DNA of 64,000 nt from Xenia sp. Carnegie-2017 (taxonomy: Eukaryota > Cnidaria > Anthozoa > Malacalcyonacea > Xeniidae): the NCBI RefSeq assembly GCF_021976095.1, contig NW_025813479.1, positions 528,034 to 592,033 of the forward strand, read 5' to 3'. The notes beneath the pieces were generated by a model. That model searched no databases, had not been told where the DNA came from, and saw nothing but the letters and a program-made list of their open reading frames with translations. Position numbers and translations under genes: made by a program. Shown piece by piece: positions 11,380 to 22,429 of this stretch; position 1 is the first letter of the stretch; every line of letters starts with the position of its first letter.

Positions 11380-14370
11380 TCATTTACTGCAACTTTTAAT
11401 TGTTGCATCCCAAATGTCAAGAGAAACTTTTTCCATATCATTAATGCAGTTTGAAAGAAAATTATGAACGCTAGAAAACGATGACGTTGTTGGCAACATC
11501 AGAAATTCATGTTGAAAAGAGTTCGCATCCCCAGAATATTTCGATAAGAGAGCAGATGATTCTTCACTTAACGCCTTAAATTTGTTAGTTCCTTCATCGG
11601 GAAGACTGAATTTGTACTTGTATAAAGCTATTTCTTTTAAAACCAAAGTTATGTTGAAACCAAGTCCATCTCCAGAAAGGCGAAGAATGCTCACACAAGC
11701 TGCAACACCTGCCATTACGGTTGCTCGAACTACAAATGTTATAAGAAATACTTGTACAAGATGGAATTAAGGAAATCTGCTAAGAATCGTTTAACTTAAA
11801 GAATGTGTATCAACCAAGGTGCTTTGCGCTCTTTTGTTCATGTTTACATCTTTGCTTTTTAAGCTTGCGGCACACTGAATGCAAATTCGTCATTATGCGT
11901 CGTTTAATTTATTCAAAAAGTTAGCAAAAAACATTGACTAAAAACTCTATTTTACATTAATTATTATCGTTTATCTAAGTTGCATGGACTACATAAACGA
12001 AATCCATCATTTTCTTGACTCACAAAATGACTGTCACGCCTTGATTAACGCGCAATGCATCATGGTTAACCCACATTCTTTAAAATAAATTCACATGCAT
12101 AAAACCAGAACAGCATATTCATGAATGAATACATGGCTACGGCACTGCAGATAATTTCTCACAAATAACAAACCTTTCAATAACTTAGCCTTTCGTTCAA
12201 TGCTTTCACGAATCACATTACTCAAAGAAAGAATGAAGCACTCTCTTTTATATGCTGGTAACTCTGAAGTAATACATCGAATCAAATGATCAAATCATAT
12301 TTCTCTGTTTTTTTGTTGTCGATCAAGAACACGAATTTTATATTGTCGTCCAGATCTTTCACATTGTAAAGACAGTCTTCCATCATTTTTTTCAATGCAG
12401 ATGCTTCATCAAACTTTGGTCCTTCGTCATCCCTCGCATTATTGAGTTCGGTGTCAACATTGGTGCGAATAAAAAAGAAAGGTTTCTTGAGCTCTTTTGA
12501 AGCTTTCTTGGCCAGTTCTTTATCAAGGTTGGTGAATCGTTGTTGGCAAAAAATAAGAAATGCATCGTACTTCTCCAAACCACCAATTTTTTTACAGTGC
12601 CAGGTAAATCCCAGAAAATGATGTTTCTATTATTTGGGTGTGAATATGGAGTGGGTTCCTTTGTCGTTTCTGTACTCCCAACTGGTGCTGCACCAGCATC
12701 GTAAGCTTTAAGTCTGAAAATAATGATTCGATTTTGATTTTAACATATAGTAACATAAAAACCCAAAAATATTCATATAAAACATAAAATGCAGTATCAT
12801 CATTCGTTTTATGACTGAATATAATGTTATTCTGTTTTATATCTACTTCAAAGTAAGGTGTTTTACCCTCTCACGGCGTTGATGAAAGATGATTTTCCTG
12901 TTCCAGAATCTCCTGTTATGGCAAGATTTATCGTCATCTTCTCGAACAAATTAATTTGGCGATGGTAAAAATCTTCGATACCAGAAACGCCATGATGATC
13001 AACGTGATCCTTTGCTTGGGCAAGAAGTGCGCATTGTTCATCTTTAGTAATTGAGCTATTTTTATAAATTACATCCTTCAAGGTCTCTAAAAAGCGTAAA
13101 CTTCGACGTTCTATCAACTTTGAGATCACATTCCGACACAACTGACTGAATTTATCTGGAGCTTTGTCATAAATAGTGTAAATATCTTTTCCATCATCAA
13201 TCAAATCCCCCAAGTTTTTCAAACAGTCTTTTTTTATGTTTTCCATGACTGATGCCTCATTAAATTGTGATCCTTCATCTTCTCTGGCTTTTTTCAGATC
13301 AAGATCAACGTTTGTGCAAACGCAAATGAAAGGCTTTTGAAGCTCTTTTGAAACTTTTTCAACTAGCTTTTGAACATGGTGAGTGAATTGTGTTTTGGAA
13401 AAAATAAGAAAAGCGTCATATTTCTTTAGACCACCCTCAATCTAGCAATATTATTCTAGATTAGGATATGTAGATGTTCCAATGCCAGGTAGATCCCATA
13501 GTTTAATATTTGCATTTTCAGGATGAATGTACTCAGTCGGCATTAAGTTTGAGTCATTATTACCAACTGGTGCTGCACACTTATCATTAGCTTGAAGTCT
13601 ACAAAAATATATTGTATGAAACTTTTTTCGCATGTCAATTCCAGTGATATAAATTTAAACTTTAAATTTGAACACATATAACTTAGTTAAAACGCCCATT
13701 CTAACTCGAGAACAGTTTTTCTTATATTTGCAAAACATAATAGTCGTCAAATAGCACAACAAAATTCGCGTCAAACCAATCTTATATGAGGCAATGTGAT
13801 ATGGAAGTAAATCATGTTTCATGTACGTGCCATTAGTGACACTTGCGCCTAAACATTGCAAGAAAGATTTTGATTAGTTTAAGGACTTCGTGTCAATCAC
13901 GCGTGATTTATGTAATCACCCAACAATACAGAAGAATTGGAGGTTTGACAAAGAACATGTAGCATCTCAAATATGTGCTATTAACAAAGATTAACTTACA
14001 TATAGTTTTATTTTACTTTGCCTTGATTGAAAAAAAATATATATAGATAAGAAAATTTTTTCAAAGGGTGGTTTTCTCTTTAATTTGCAAAAAATGTTTC
14101 CTAATCTATTCCAACGTGATCAAGTATAGATTATTACCCTCTCACAGCGTTGATAAAAGATGACTTTCCTGTTTCAGATTCTCCAGTTATTGCAATGTGT
14201 ATTTCCTTATTCATCCATAACTCGATGTGATGAATCATATCAACATCATCAATATCTTGAATGAAATCATCAACATTAACTGAACCATATTTCTTAATTC
14301 GAGACTCGGCTTCTTATTCAATGAATTCCTTGTTTCCGAATATGACTGGCTTCGATGAAGATGAACCCAT
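11380..14370 (-). pseudogene. IRG-like gene C, two-domain pseudogene
   Basis: Exons, 5' to 3' on the minus strand: 14370-14138, 13598-12867, 12713-12174, 11729-11380; the layout is the same as intact gene K. Exon 1 starts MGSSSSKPVI and has P-loop GESETGKSSFIN. Lesions: a 12-base loss with a stop in exon 1 (near 14310); two stops in exon 2 (about 13440-13460); a 34-base deletion in exon 3 (about 12596) removing part of the region after DLPGIG; and a 1-base loss near 12293 just before the final helix. The 540-base third exon against the usual 575 fits these last two. The tail exon (VRATVMAGVAACVS to IKSCSK) is open. The promoter block is intact, so it may still be transcribed. Confidence 0.85.
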
Positions 14371-14467
14371 TGCCGAAGAAAATGGACAATTTGATGGTTA
14401 AAATGCCAAGAAATTTAAAGACGATGAACGATGTCGTCAATGTTAAACTGTCATCAAACTGCAGGGT

Positions 14468-14505
14468 TTCTGTTCTTTTCATTATATGGTAAATAGTTCC
14501 AGGAA
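14468..14505 (-). promoter_or_regulatory. GAS/STAT-like plus IRF-like block, gene C
   Basis: TTCCAGGAA at 14497-14505 is 127 bases upstream of the gene C start. AACAGAAA (reverse strand, about 14468-14475) follows in the gene direction. The AAAGGTC box is at 14701-14718. Confidence 0.55.
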
Positions 14506-14509
14506 TATG

Positions 14510-16200
14510 ATGCAATATTTAAAAACAATAATGAATCACTTAGATTCGTACAAAAAGTATTGGAGGAAGAAAAAACTACCATTTAAAATGCATTCATGTA
14601 AGCCACAACTTCTTGAGCTTGCATTTTGTAAGGGTGTATTGCTATTCAAAATAAAAAGAAAAAGCGTTTCGATATGCTGTATTGAATTGATATAAAGATT
14701 GTCCAAAGGTCGATCTCATCATTTGAATTCATCTCAGCACGAAATGAACGTGAAAGACACGTGTAGATCGTTATGTAAATTTGGACTGAAAAATAATTTC
14801 CTGTTGGAATATCCTTATAAAAATATTACTAACATAACTTGAATTTAATTAAGATACCTGCTTCTGCCATTATAACTCAAGCCACAAAATATGTGAAAGC
14901 TAAATATGTAAAAAACTTTATGCACTAGGCTGACGTGTTGGACTTTCACTTTTTCAGTTCATTTTACTATTTACTCAAAAGATATATTTTTTGTAAAATT
15001 TATTGAAAATACTAAAAATGTGCGTAACACTTTAAAGCAAATTCGATGTCATATATTTTTGTAAGAACGATGGAATTTTCTTAATCTGTATTGTAAATAA
15101 AAATCCTTTATGAAAATCATGCAAAACGCCGACCACATACCATGACGTTAACTTATAGCTACAGAAGGAGTTCACTTTTAATTTATAAATGCTTTATGTT
15201 TGGACAAGTTGTTTTCGACAAAAACTACTATACACTTAAGATTTATAAATACAATTTGTCATATAAAAGATGATTGAACGAACTTATTGAGACGTATGTT
15301 CACACCAGACATATTTTTAAATTATGTAAAAAATTCCAGCAATGCCAGCTAACCATTAACTAATTATCAATAGCACTGAAAATGAAAAAGAGCATAAATG
15401 ATGCAGCATTTCACTCCGTTTAAATATTGTAGAACCTTGATTGAGTCGACAGAATTTGGTTTAAAGCCAGATTTTTATGTGAAATGAAAAAATAAAAATG
15501 TGTATAATATGTATAAAAGCAAGTTTTTATCCTTCCCTTCAAGGCGTATCGTTTCTTCAGCTAAATATGCCCCTTGAATTCCAAAAATTCTTGTTTTTTT
15601 TTTGTGAAACAAAACGTGCAAACTTTCACATTACATTCACTTCAACAAGTGATATTCAATAAAGCGTTTGTTTATAAAATTTGTGGTGAATAATAAAAAA
15701 TATACAGACGGATCACTGTTGTCTTTACCTATGATATTTTTCTTCTCACTTAAGTTGCTCGGCGCATGTCGTTCGCCATTTATTCAGCCATTCAATAAGA
15801 CTTTTTCTCTTTTTCCAGTCATTAAAATATAGATATTCTCTAATTTACTATTCAGAATGACGTCATGTTATTTTAGTGGTTGAAATCAGTGACAAACTCT
15901 AACCAAAATGGAATTGTGGACGTGAAGATGCGGTTCACAACTGAGTGACCCTTCTGTGCTTGGGGTCAGACTAAAAACTTTTCCAAAAACTTTTGTTTGA
16001 AATCTTAGCGTAACCAAGCCAAATGTAAAGTGCAACGTTTTCCAGATCGTCGACGCACATTGAAAGAAAGTCATAAGCGTTATATTTTGTTGCTTATTAT
16101 GCACAGCATACTAACACTTCAAATATGACAATGCGACAACATCGATCAAAATGATATCAGCTAATAAGCTCAAAAAAAGACCACAAAACACCTAAAACAT
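14510..16200. repeat. Spacer upstream of gene C, duplicated segment
   Basis: Matches 22430-24300 and 58770-60540 in the same orientation and 2800-4800 in reverse. The four spacers differ by scattered substitutions and small indels. Apart from the promoter of gene C and the relic tail exon, nothing coding is seen. Confidence 0.7.
16002..16079 (-). pseudogene. Relic IRG tail-exon fragment (copy 2)
   Basis: The minus strand reads AYDFLSMCVDDLENVALYIW and onward without the stop found in copies 1 and 3. It lies just downstream of truncated gene D, so it could in principle be D's degenerate last exon, but no clear acceptor or G exon links them. Confidence 0.55.
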
Positions 16201-16226
16201 ACGCCAAAAAGACTAGAATGTTTTAC

Positions 16227-17252
16227 CCTGTAACGGTTTTGATAAAAGATGATTTTCCTGATCCAGCATCTCCAGTTATGGCAATATATACATCCATGTT
16301 TCTCCATGATTCATTTTGATCTCGAATAAAATTATGAACATCATGTAAACCATGTTTTTTAACACGAAATGTGGCTTCTTCAAAACGTTTTTCTTGTTCG
16401 GTCAGTTCTTTGTTTCCGTAAAAGACACGGTTCAGAGAATCTAAAAAGTATTCTTTTCTACGTTTAAGCAACTTTAAGGTGACATCTTTGCGCAGACGAT
16501 CGAAGTCATATTTCTCTTTGGCATTTTCATCAATGAGGTAGATATCAGTTTCATTATTCACCAAACCTTTCAGGCTTTCTAAGCAAGATTCTTTTATTTC
16601 CTTTATTGCAATTTCTTCGTTGACCTGTTTACCATTGCCATCTTTAGCATTCTTGACGTCATCATGGACATGCGGACAAACACAAAAGAAAGGCCTGTGA
16701 AGCTCTTTTGAAACTTTTTCAACCAGCTCTTTCTCATCATTTCTGAATATTGATTCGCTAAATATCAGAAAAGTGTCGTACTTCTTTAGACCTCCATAGT
16801 TTTTACAGTATGTCTCAAGATTGGGATTTTCAGTGACATGTAAGTCGCCGAGTTTGATATTCTTGAATTTAGGATGAGAATATGTAGCTTCCAAAGTTGA
16901 TTTGTCAACCGGTTCTGCCTTCTTTCTGTATAAAATATTGATACATTATAACTTGAATATGTTGTATAGATAATGACAACCACAATAATGTGTGATCTTT
17001 ATGCAGCCTTGTTATGTAATACAAACAAGAAGTGAGTTACCCTGCAATGGCTTTAACAAATGACGACTTTCCTGATTTGCTTGATCCAATTATGGCAAAA
17101 TATAGATCAGATTTCTCCCATTCAGCAACTTTTTCATTGTGGAAGTGAGTTCTACCATCAAGTCTATTTTGTTTCTTAAATTGTCTGGCCTTCTTTAAAA
17201 TCTTCTCTTCGTCAGATTCTATTTCAACTGATTTCGATAAAGATGAACCCAT
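16227..17252 (-). CDS. IRG-like gene D, truncated
   Basis: Two exons: 17252-17041 (MGSSLSKSVEIESDEE, P-loop GSSKSGKSSFVKAIAG) and 16925-16227 (RKKAEPVDKSTLEA, KYDTFLIF, VCPHVHDD, LIDEN, YDF, P-loop GDAGSGKSSFIKTVTG). Both are open and in phase. The G3 region reads LGDLHVTENPNLETYC: about six residues around PGIGTP are missing, so the domain has lost the switch-II glycine and is unlikely to hydrolyse GTP normally. G4 also lacks the expected Asp. The second P-loop ends in a normal donor, but no later G exon follows; only the relic tail lies beyond. It is either a truncated pseudogene or a decoy-like single-domain protein. Confidence 0.65.
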
Positions 17253-17359
17253 AATATGCCAAAAAATTGAAACTTCAAGAATTCTCACGTTAAATTACGA
17301 ACAATTTCGTCCAAGTTAAACGTTATAGTTGTTACAAAGCTAACAGCAAACTGCAGGAT

Positions 17360-17397
17360 TTCTGTTCTTTTCATTATATGATAAATAGTTCCTGGAA
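17360..17397 (-). promoter_or_regulatory. GAS/STAT-like plus IRF-like block, gene D
   Basis: TTCCTGGAA at 17389-17397 is 137 bases before the D start, with AACAGAAA next to it. Sequence outside this block has diverged from genes C, E and K, which makes its conservation informative. The AAAGGTC box is at 17618-17628. Confidence 0.55.
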
Positions 17398-17628
17398 TAT
17401 GATGCAATAAAAATAAATGAAAGGGCTTCATTCTAAAAAAGTACAGAGAAGAAATTATCAATTTTTTTAATGTAGTCACTCATGCCTCCATTCCAATTAT
17501 TTGCTCTTTTTGTAAAGCTTCGTGGGAATAAAACAAACATAAGTTAGATTTTGATATGCTTCGTTGAAAATAACATACATAAACAAGCCGATATTAATTC
17601 ATTAGTATTAGAAGATAGTCCAAAGGTC

Positions 17629-18991
17629 GCGATAAAAAAAACTTTTCTTTTTTCAGTTATTGTGCATTCTGCTCTTGAGATTGAAAGAAAGATGGTGTCA
17701 TTAATAATTTGAAAAGAAGTCATAGAGCTTTAAATGAACATTGAGTTAAAAGAAACCGAGTTTGTTTAACGGAGAGTCTTAAAAATATTAACGTGCCATG
17801 TCAACTAGAGCAGGTACAATTTTCATCAAACAGTTTCTCCTCACTTTGAAGTCTGGCTAACAATAAATTTTTGTAAGATTAAAATATATAGTATGAAGAG
17901 TCCCTGATTTTTGATTTACAGATATTCTGTAAGAGTATATGAGAGACTAAGACTTGTTGCATATATGCTAATGGATAGCATTCGTCTGTGCAAGTAACTT
18001 AACCGGCACGGTGAGGGCGCTTTCCAGTGAGCGGTTTAAAGTTAAAGTGACTGACAAACATTTCTTCAAAAGGACATCCTCTGGAAATAGTTCCCCATTA
18101 CAAGGTGCTTGGCTTAACAACACGGAACAATCTTAAATAAAATGAACATGTCGCTATTACTAAAACATGCTTCATACAGTCTCCATATGATTTTCGAGTG
18201 CTTAAACCAAAGGCATAATTCCGCTCAATGTGAATTATTTTTATTAACCATGCCTTTGTTCGATCTGTATTGGAGTACTTTTATAATGTATGGAAAATAA
18301 GTCTACTTGTTTATCTGGCTGATTCAATAGAGAAAAGAACACTAAATAAAACCTATCCAGGTATGACTTGTCGTGGAACTTTGAGTGAAAATGTGATTGT
18401 TTAAGGCTAACATTTAATGGCGTCAGTTTTATCGTTTGTTTGGATACTTCTATGTGTGTTATAGATTTTAAGCCATTGTCACTAATAGTAATAATTAAAA
18501 GCATCAATTTGTTCTCAATAATAAGTTTGATACACTTTTTAGAGTTCATTGTGTTCAAATACATGTTTCTATAAATTTCATCACTGTACTACTTAATAGA
18601 ACAATAAATGCGATTTCAGTTTTTTGAAAATCCACCAATGACTAAATCAAATTTATGAACTCTCATGGTTACTATCATACATTCCTAAAATGGAGAATGG
18701 GGTAAAATTACTGAATAACATTCTATTGTATCCTTTCATAGATTGAACAGGATGTAATTTGAGTTGGCTATTGCTCATCTTTTGCATTCCATATTTTGAA
18801 AGAAATCCATTGATTTTAAAATGAGTAAATAGTCAAATATTACGTCGCAGGTCTAAGAATTCCATAAATTAGAGCTTACAATATTTTTAGCAAGTTCACT
18901 ATACATATGTCTTTGTGCAGGTATGAAATTAAGTAAGTTGTCATTGTTTTAAGAGAAATAATATTGGGCAAACAGGCCCCGTGCGTTCTGG
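17629..18991. other. Spacer between genes D and E
   Basis: No IRG exon or mobile element recognised. A 106-codon minus-strand ORF (18244-18564) shows no family features and is taken as chance. Confidence 0.4.
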
Positions 18992-21900
18992 TTAACTTCC
19001 GTTGTTTTGAACTGTTTCATCCCAAATGTCAAGAGCAACCTTTTCTAGATTGTTGATGCACTTATGAAGAAAATGATACACCATAAAAAACGACGTCGTA
19101 GATGATAACAGCGGGCCAACAATGGGAATAAATTTTGTGTTCTCTTCCAAACCAAGCTCCAGAGCAAATTCTGCAATAGAAGTCCACGACTCATTGACCA
19201 AAATATATTTAAATAAGACAGTTGACGATTCTTTGTTTAAAGCTTCGAATTCTTTGGTTCCTTTATCAGGAAAGCCAAACTGGCGACGGTAAATATGAAT
19301 TTCTTGAAAAACCACAGCTAAGTTGAAAGCTGATCCAACTACAGGAACAGGAGCAGCATTTACACCAGCTGCGGCAACAGCCACTGCACCTGCACGAGCT
19401 AGAAAAGACATAAATAAAATTTATGTCAAATCAAAATGAGTGATCGAGCAAGTGGAATTAAAAAGTTCTGCTAAGAATTTTCCAGCCAGGTACAATTCAA
19501 ACCAACCAAAATGGCGTATAGCCATCTTGATAAATAGGTAAACATATTCATGTATGATTGCCTACTTCACTGGAGATTATTCCTTATAGATAACTAACTT
19601 TTCAATAACTTGGCCTTTCTTTTTATGCAGTCACGTGTTAAATTGGTCAGAGAAAGAATGAAACATTCTCTTCTACGTTCAGGTAAAACCAAAGATATTG
19701 CTTCAACCAAACGATCAAAATCATATTTCTTTGGAACATGGTTGTCAATCAAGAAGATATCGCTTTCATCTTTAATGAACCCTTCCAAGTTTTTCAAACA
19801 GTTTTTCCCCATTTCTTTTAAGACAGATGCTTTATCAAACTTTGGTCCTTTGTCGTCTTTGGCGTTTTTGAGATCGATATGAACGTGAGTGCGAACAAAA
19901 AAGAAAGGCTTGTTCAGCTCTTTCGAAACTTTCTCAGCTAACTCTTTGTTATATTGAGTGAATCGTGTTTTGCAAAAAATAAGAAAAGCGTCGTACTTCT
20001 CTAGACCATCAACTTTTTTGCAGTATTTGTTAAGATTGGGAAATGTAGGTGTTCCTATGCCAGGTAGGTCCCAGAAAATAATATTTTCATTATTTGGATG
20101 AGCATATTTAGTGGGCACTGTGGTTGTTTCTGTAACACCAACTGGTGCAGCTTCCTTTTCGTGACCTTTAAGTCTAAAAATGACAATTTAACATTTGGGA
20201 GTTGGTTATTGCAAATTTATGACATTGCTACACATGCAGGGTTGTAAAATAAAAATTCCAAAACAATATATGCATTTGACATATAAAACATGCTTTATAT
20301 TAATACAATTTCACCATTTTGCAACTGTCAGTAACGACTCCAGGTTTAATACCATGTAAAAGTAAGTTTAATTAACTACCCTCTTACGGCGTTGATGAAA
20401 GATGATTTTCCGGCTCCAGAATCTCCCGTTATGGCAAGATTTATCTTAACTTCCTTGAACGAATTAATTTGACGATGGTAAAAATCACCAATTCCACAAA
20501 TGCCTTTCCGGTCAAAGCGATCCTTAGCTTCGGCAAAGCTCCGATCATCATCAGTTATTGAGTTATTTTTGTAAATTACATAGGTTAAAGACCTTAGAAA
20601 ACCTTGACTTCGACGTTCTAGTAACTTTGAAACGACATCCCCGCACAAGCGATTGAAATCGTATTTCTCTGGAACCTTGCTATCAATTAGAAAGACATCT
20701 TTTTCGTCGTGAATATAATCTCCCAAATTTTTCAAACTATCTTTTCTCATGTTTTCCAAGACAAAAACTTCATTAAACTGTGGTCCTTTATCATCTTCGG
20801 CGTTTTTGAGATCTTGATCAATGTTGGTGCGAATGAAAAAGAAAGGTTTGTTGAGCTCTTTTGAAAATTTTACAGCAAGTTCTTTGTCATCGTTAGTGAA
20901 CCGTGATTTTGAAAAAATAAGAAATGCGTCGTAACTTTTCAAGTCCATTTTTTTGAAGTATTCTGTAAGATTTGGATATTTAGTTGATCCAATACCAGGA
21001 AGATCCCATAGCTTGATGTTTTCATTTTTCGGATGAATATACTCTGTGGGTTCTGTTTGGATTTCGGTAACATCAACTGGTGCTGCGCCCTTTTCATGAC
21101 CTTTAAGTCTACAAAATATGATGTCAAACTTTTGTCACACGTTGATAATCGTGATAATTTTTTCTGCAAAATTTGCGCAAAAATATTCATCTATTTTATT
21201 GTCATTTGAAAGAATATTTACTAACCCTCTTACGGCATTTATGAAAGATGATTTTCCTGCTCCAATTCTCCCAGTTAAGGCGAGATGTATTTTCATGTTC
21301 TTCCATGATTCAATTTGATCTCGAATAAATTTATCAACATCAATTAAGCCATTTTTATTTATGCGGAACTTGGCTTCTTCTAAACGTCTATCTTCTTCGG
21401 TTAATTCTTTGTTTCTGTAAATGACAAGGTTCAAAGAATGTAAAAAGCATTCTTTTTGACGTTTAAGCAACTTTAAAATGACGTCGTTACGCAGACGATG
21501 AAAGTCATATTTTCCCGTATCATTATTGTCAATTATGTAGATATCTGCTGTATCCTTTGCCAAACCTCTCAGATTGTCAATGCAAAGTTTTCTTATTCCA
21601 TCATATGCAATTTCGCCATTTGTTTCTGATTGTTTATTGGCATTCCGAACGTTGACAACTACATGCGTATAAACACAAACAAAAGGTCTCTGAAGCTCTT
21701 TTGAAACTTTCTTAATCATGTTCTTCTCATGGTCTGTGAAGTTTGATCTGCTGAAAATCAGAAATGCGTCATACTTCTCTAGACCACCATTGTTTTTGCA
21801 ATAGGTTTCAAGATTTGGATTTTCAGGTGTTCCAATGCCGGGTAGATCACAAAGCTTGATATTTTTGTATTTAAAATGAGAATACGTTGTTTTCCAAGTT

Positions 21901-22290
21901 GATACGGCATTTCGTGCTGCCTCGTTTTCGTCAGTTTCAGATCTGTGTAAAAAATGGTAAATATGTGATATACTTAAATGACAAACACAAATAATGTGCC
22001 AATGTTTCACAAGCCAATTCTCTTACGTCCTTGGCATCCAAATACATTGTTTGTGAAGCGAAAATAATAAAAATAAATTACCCTTTTATGGCGTTTATGA
22101 ACGATGATTTTCCCAGATCTCTTGATCCAATTATGGCAAAAACTAGCTCAAATTTCTCCCATATAGCAACTTGTTTATCGTAGAAATCATTAATGCCTTT
22201 AAGACCATTCTTCTCAACATATCGTCTGGCTTCGTTTAAAAGTCTTTCTTCTTTTTCTGTAAGAACTGGTTTAGACGAAGATGAACCCAT
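18992..22290 (-). CDS. IRG-like three-GTPase-domain protein E (intact)
   Basis: Exons: 22290-22082, 21942-21226, 21108-20380, 20173-19599, 19398-18992. They total 2637 bases, giving 878 codons with every junction in frame. Exon 1: MGSSSSKPVLTEKEERLLNE, a helical N-terminus, P-loop GSRDLGKSSFINAIKG. Exon 2: CDLPGIGTP, YTHVV at G4, linker helix, P-loop GRIGAGKSSFIN. Exon 3: WDLPGIGST, RTNID, P-loop GDSGAGKSSFIN. Exon 4: WDLPGIGTP, RTHVH, LIDNH. Exon 5: helical tail ending WDETVQNNGS. Only domain 2 keeps the G4 Asp, so the three domains may not be equal. The MG-start with Ser at position 6 and Lys at 7 suggests N-myristoylation and membrane targeting, as in mouse Irga6. It is a near copy of gene A in opposite orientation. 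The last G exon uses a GTTAGT donor. Confidence 0.88.
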
Positions 22291-22389
22291 AATCTACGCA
22301 GATGGAAATGGAGGATCAACTGCCTAAGAAATTTATATAAACATAACTTTGTTATGGATGCCAAGATTACGCCAAACTGTAGGGTTTAT

Positions 22390-22423
22390 GTTCTTTTCAT
22401 TATATGGTAAATAGTACCAGGAA
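22390..22423 (-). promoter_or_regulatory. Promoter block of gene E with altered GAS site
   Basis: The block is in the usual place (125 bases upstream), but the palindrome reads TACCAGGAA, breaking one TTC half-site, and the IRF-like core reads AACATAAA. This intact gene therefore has the poorest site among the intact complete genes. The AAAGGTC box at 22620-22638 is intact. Confidence 0.5.
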
Positions 22424-22429
22424 TATGAT

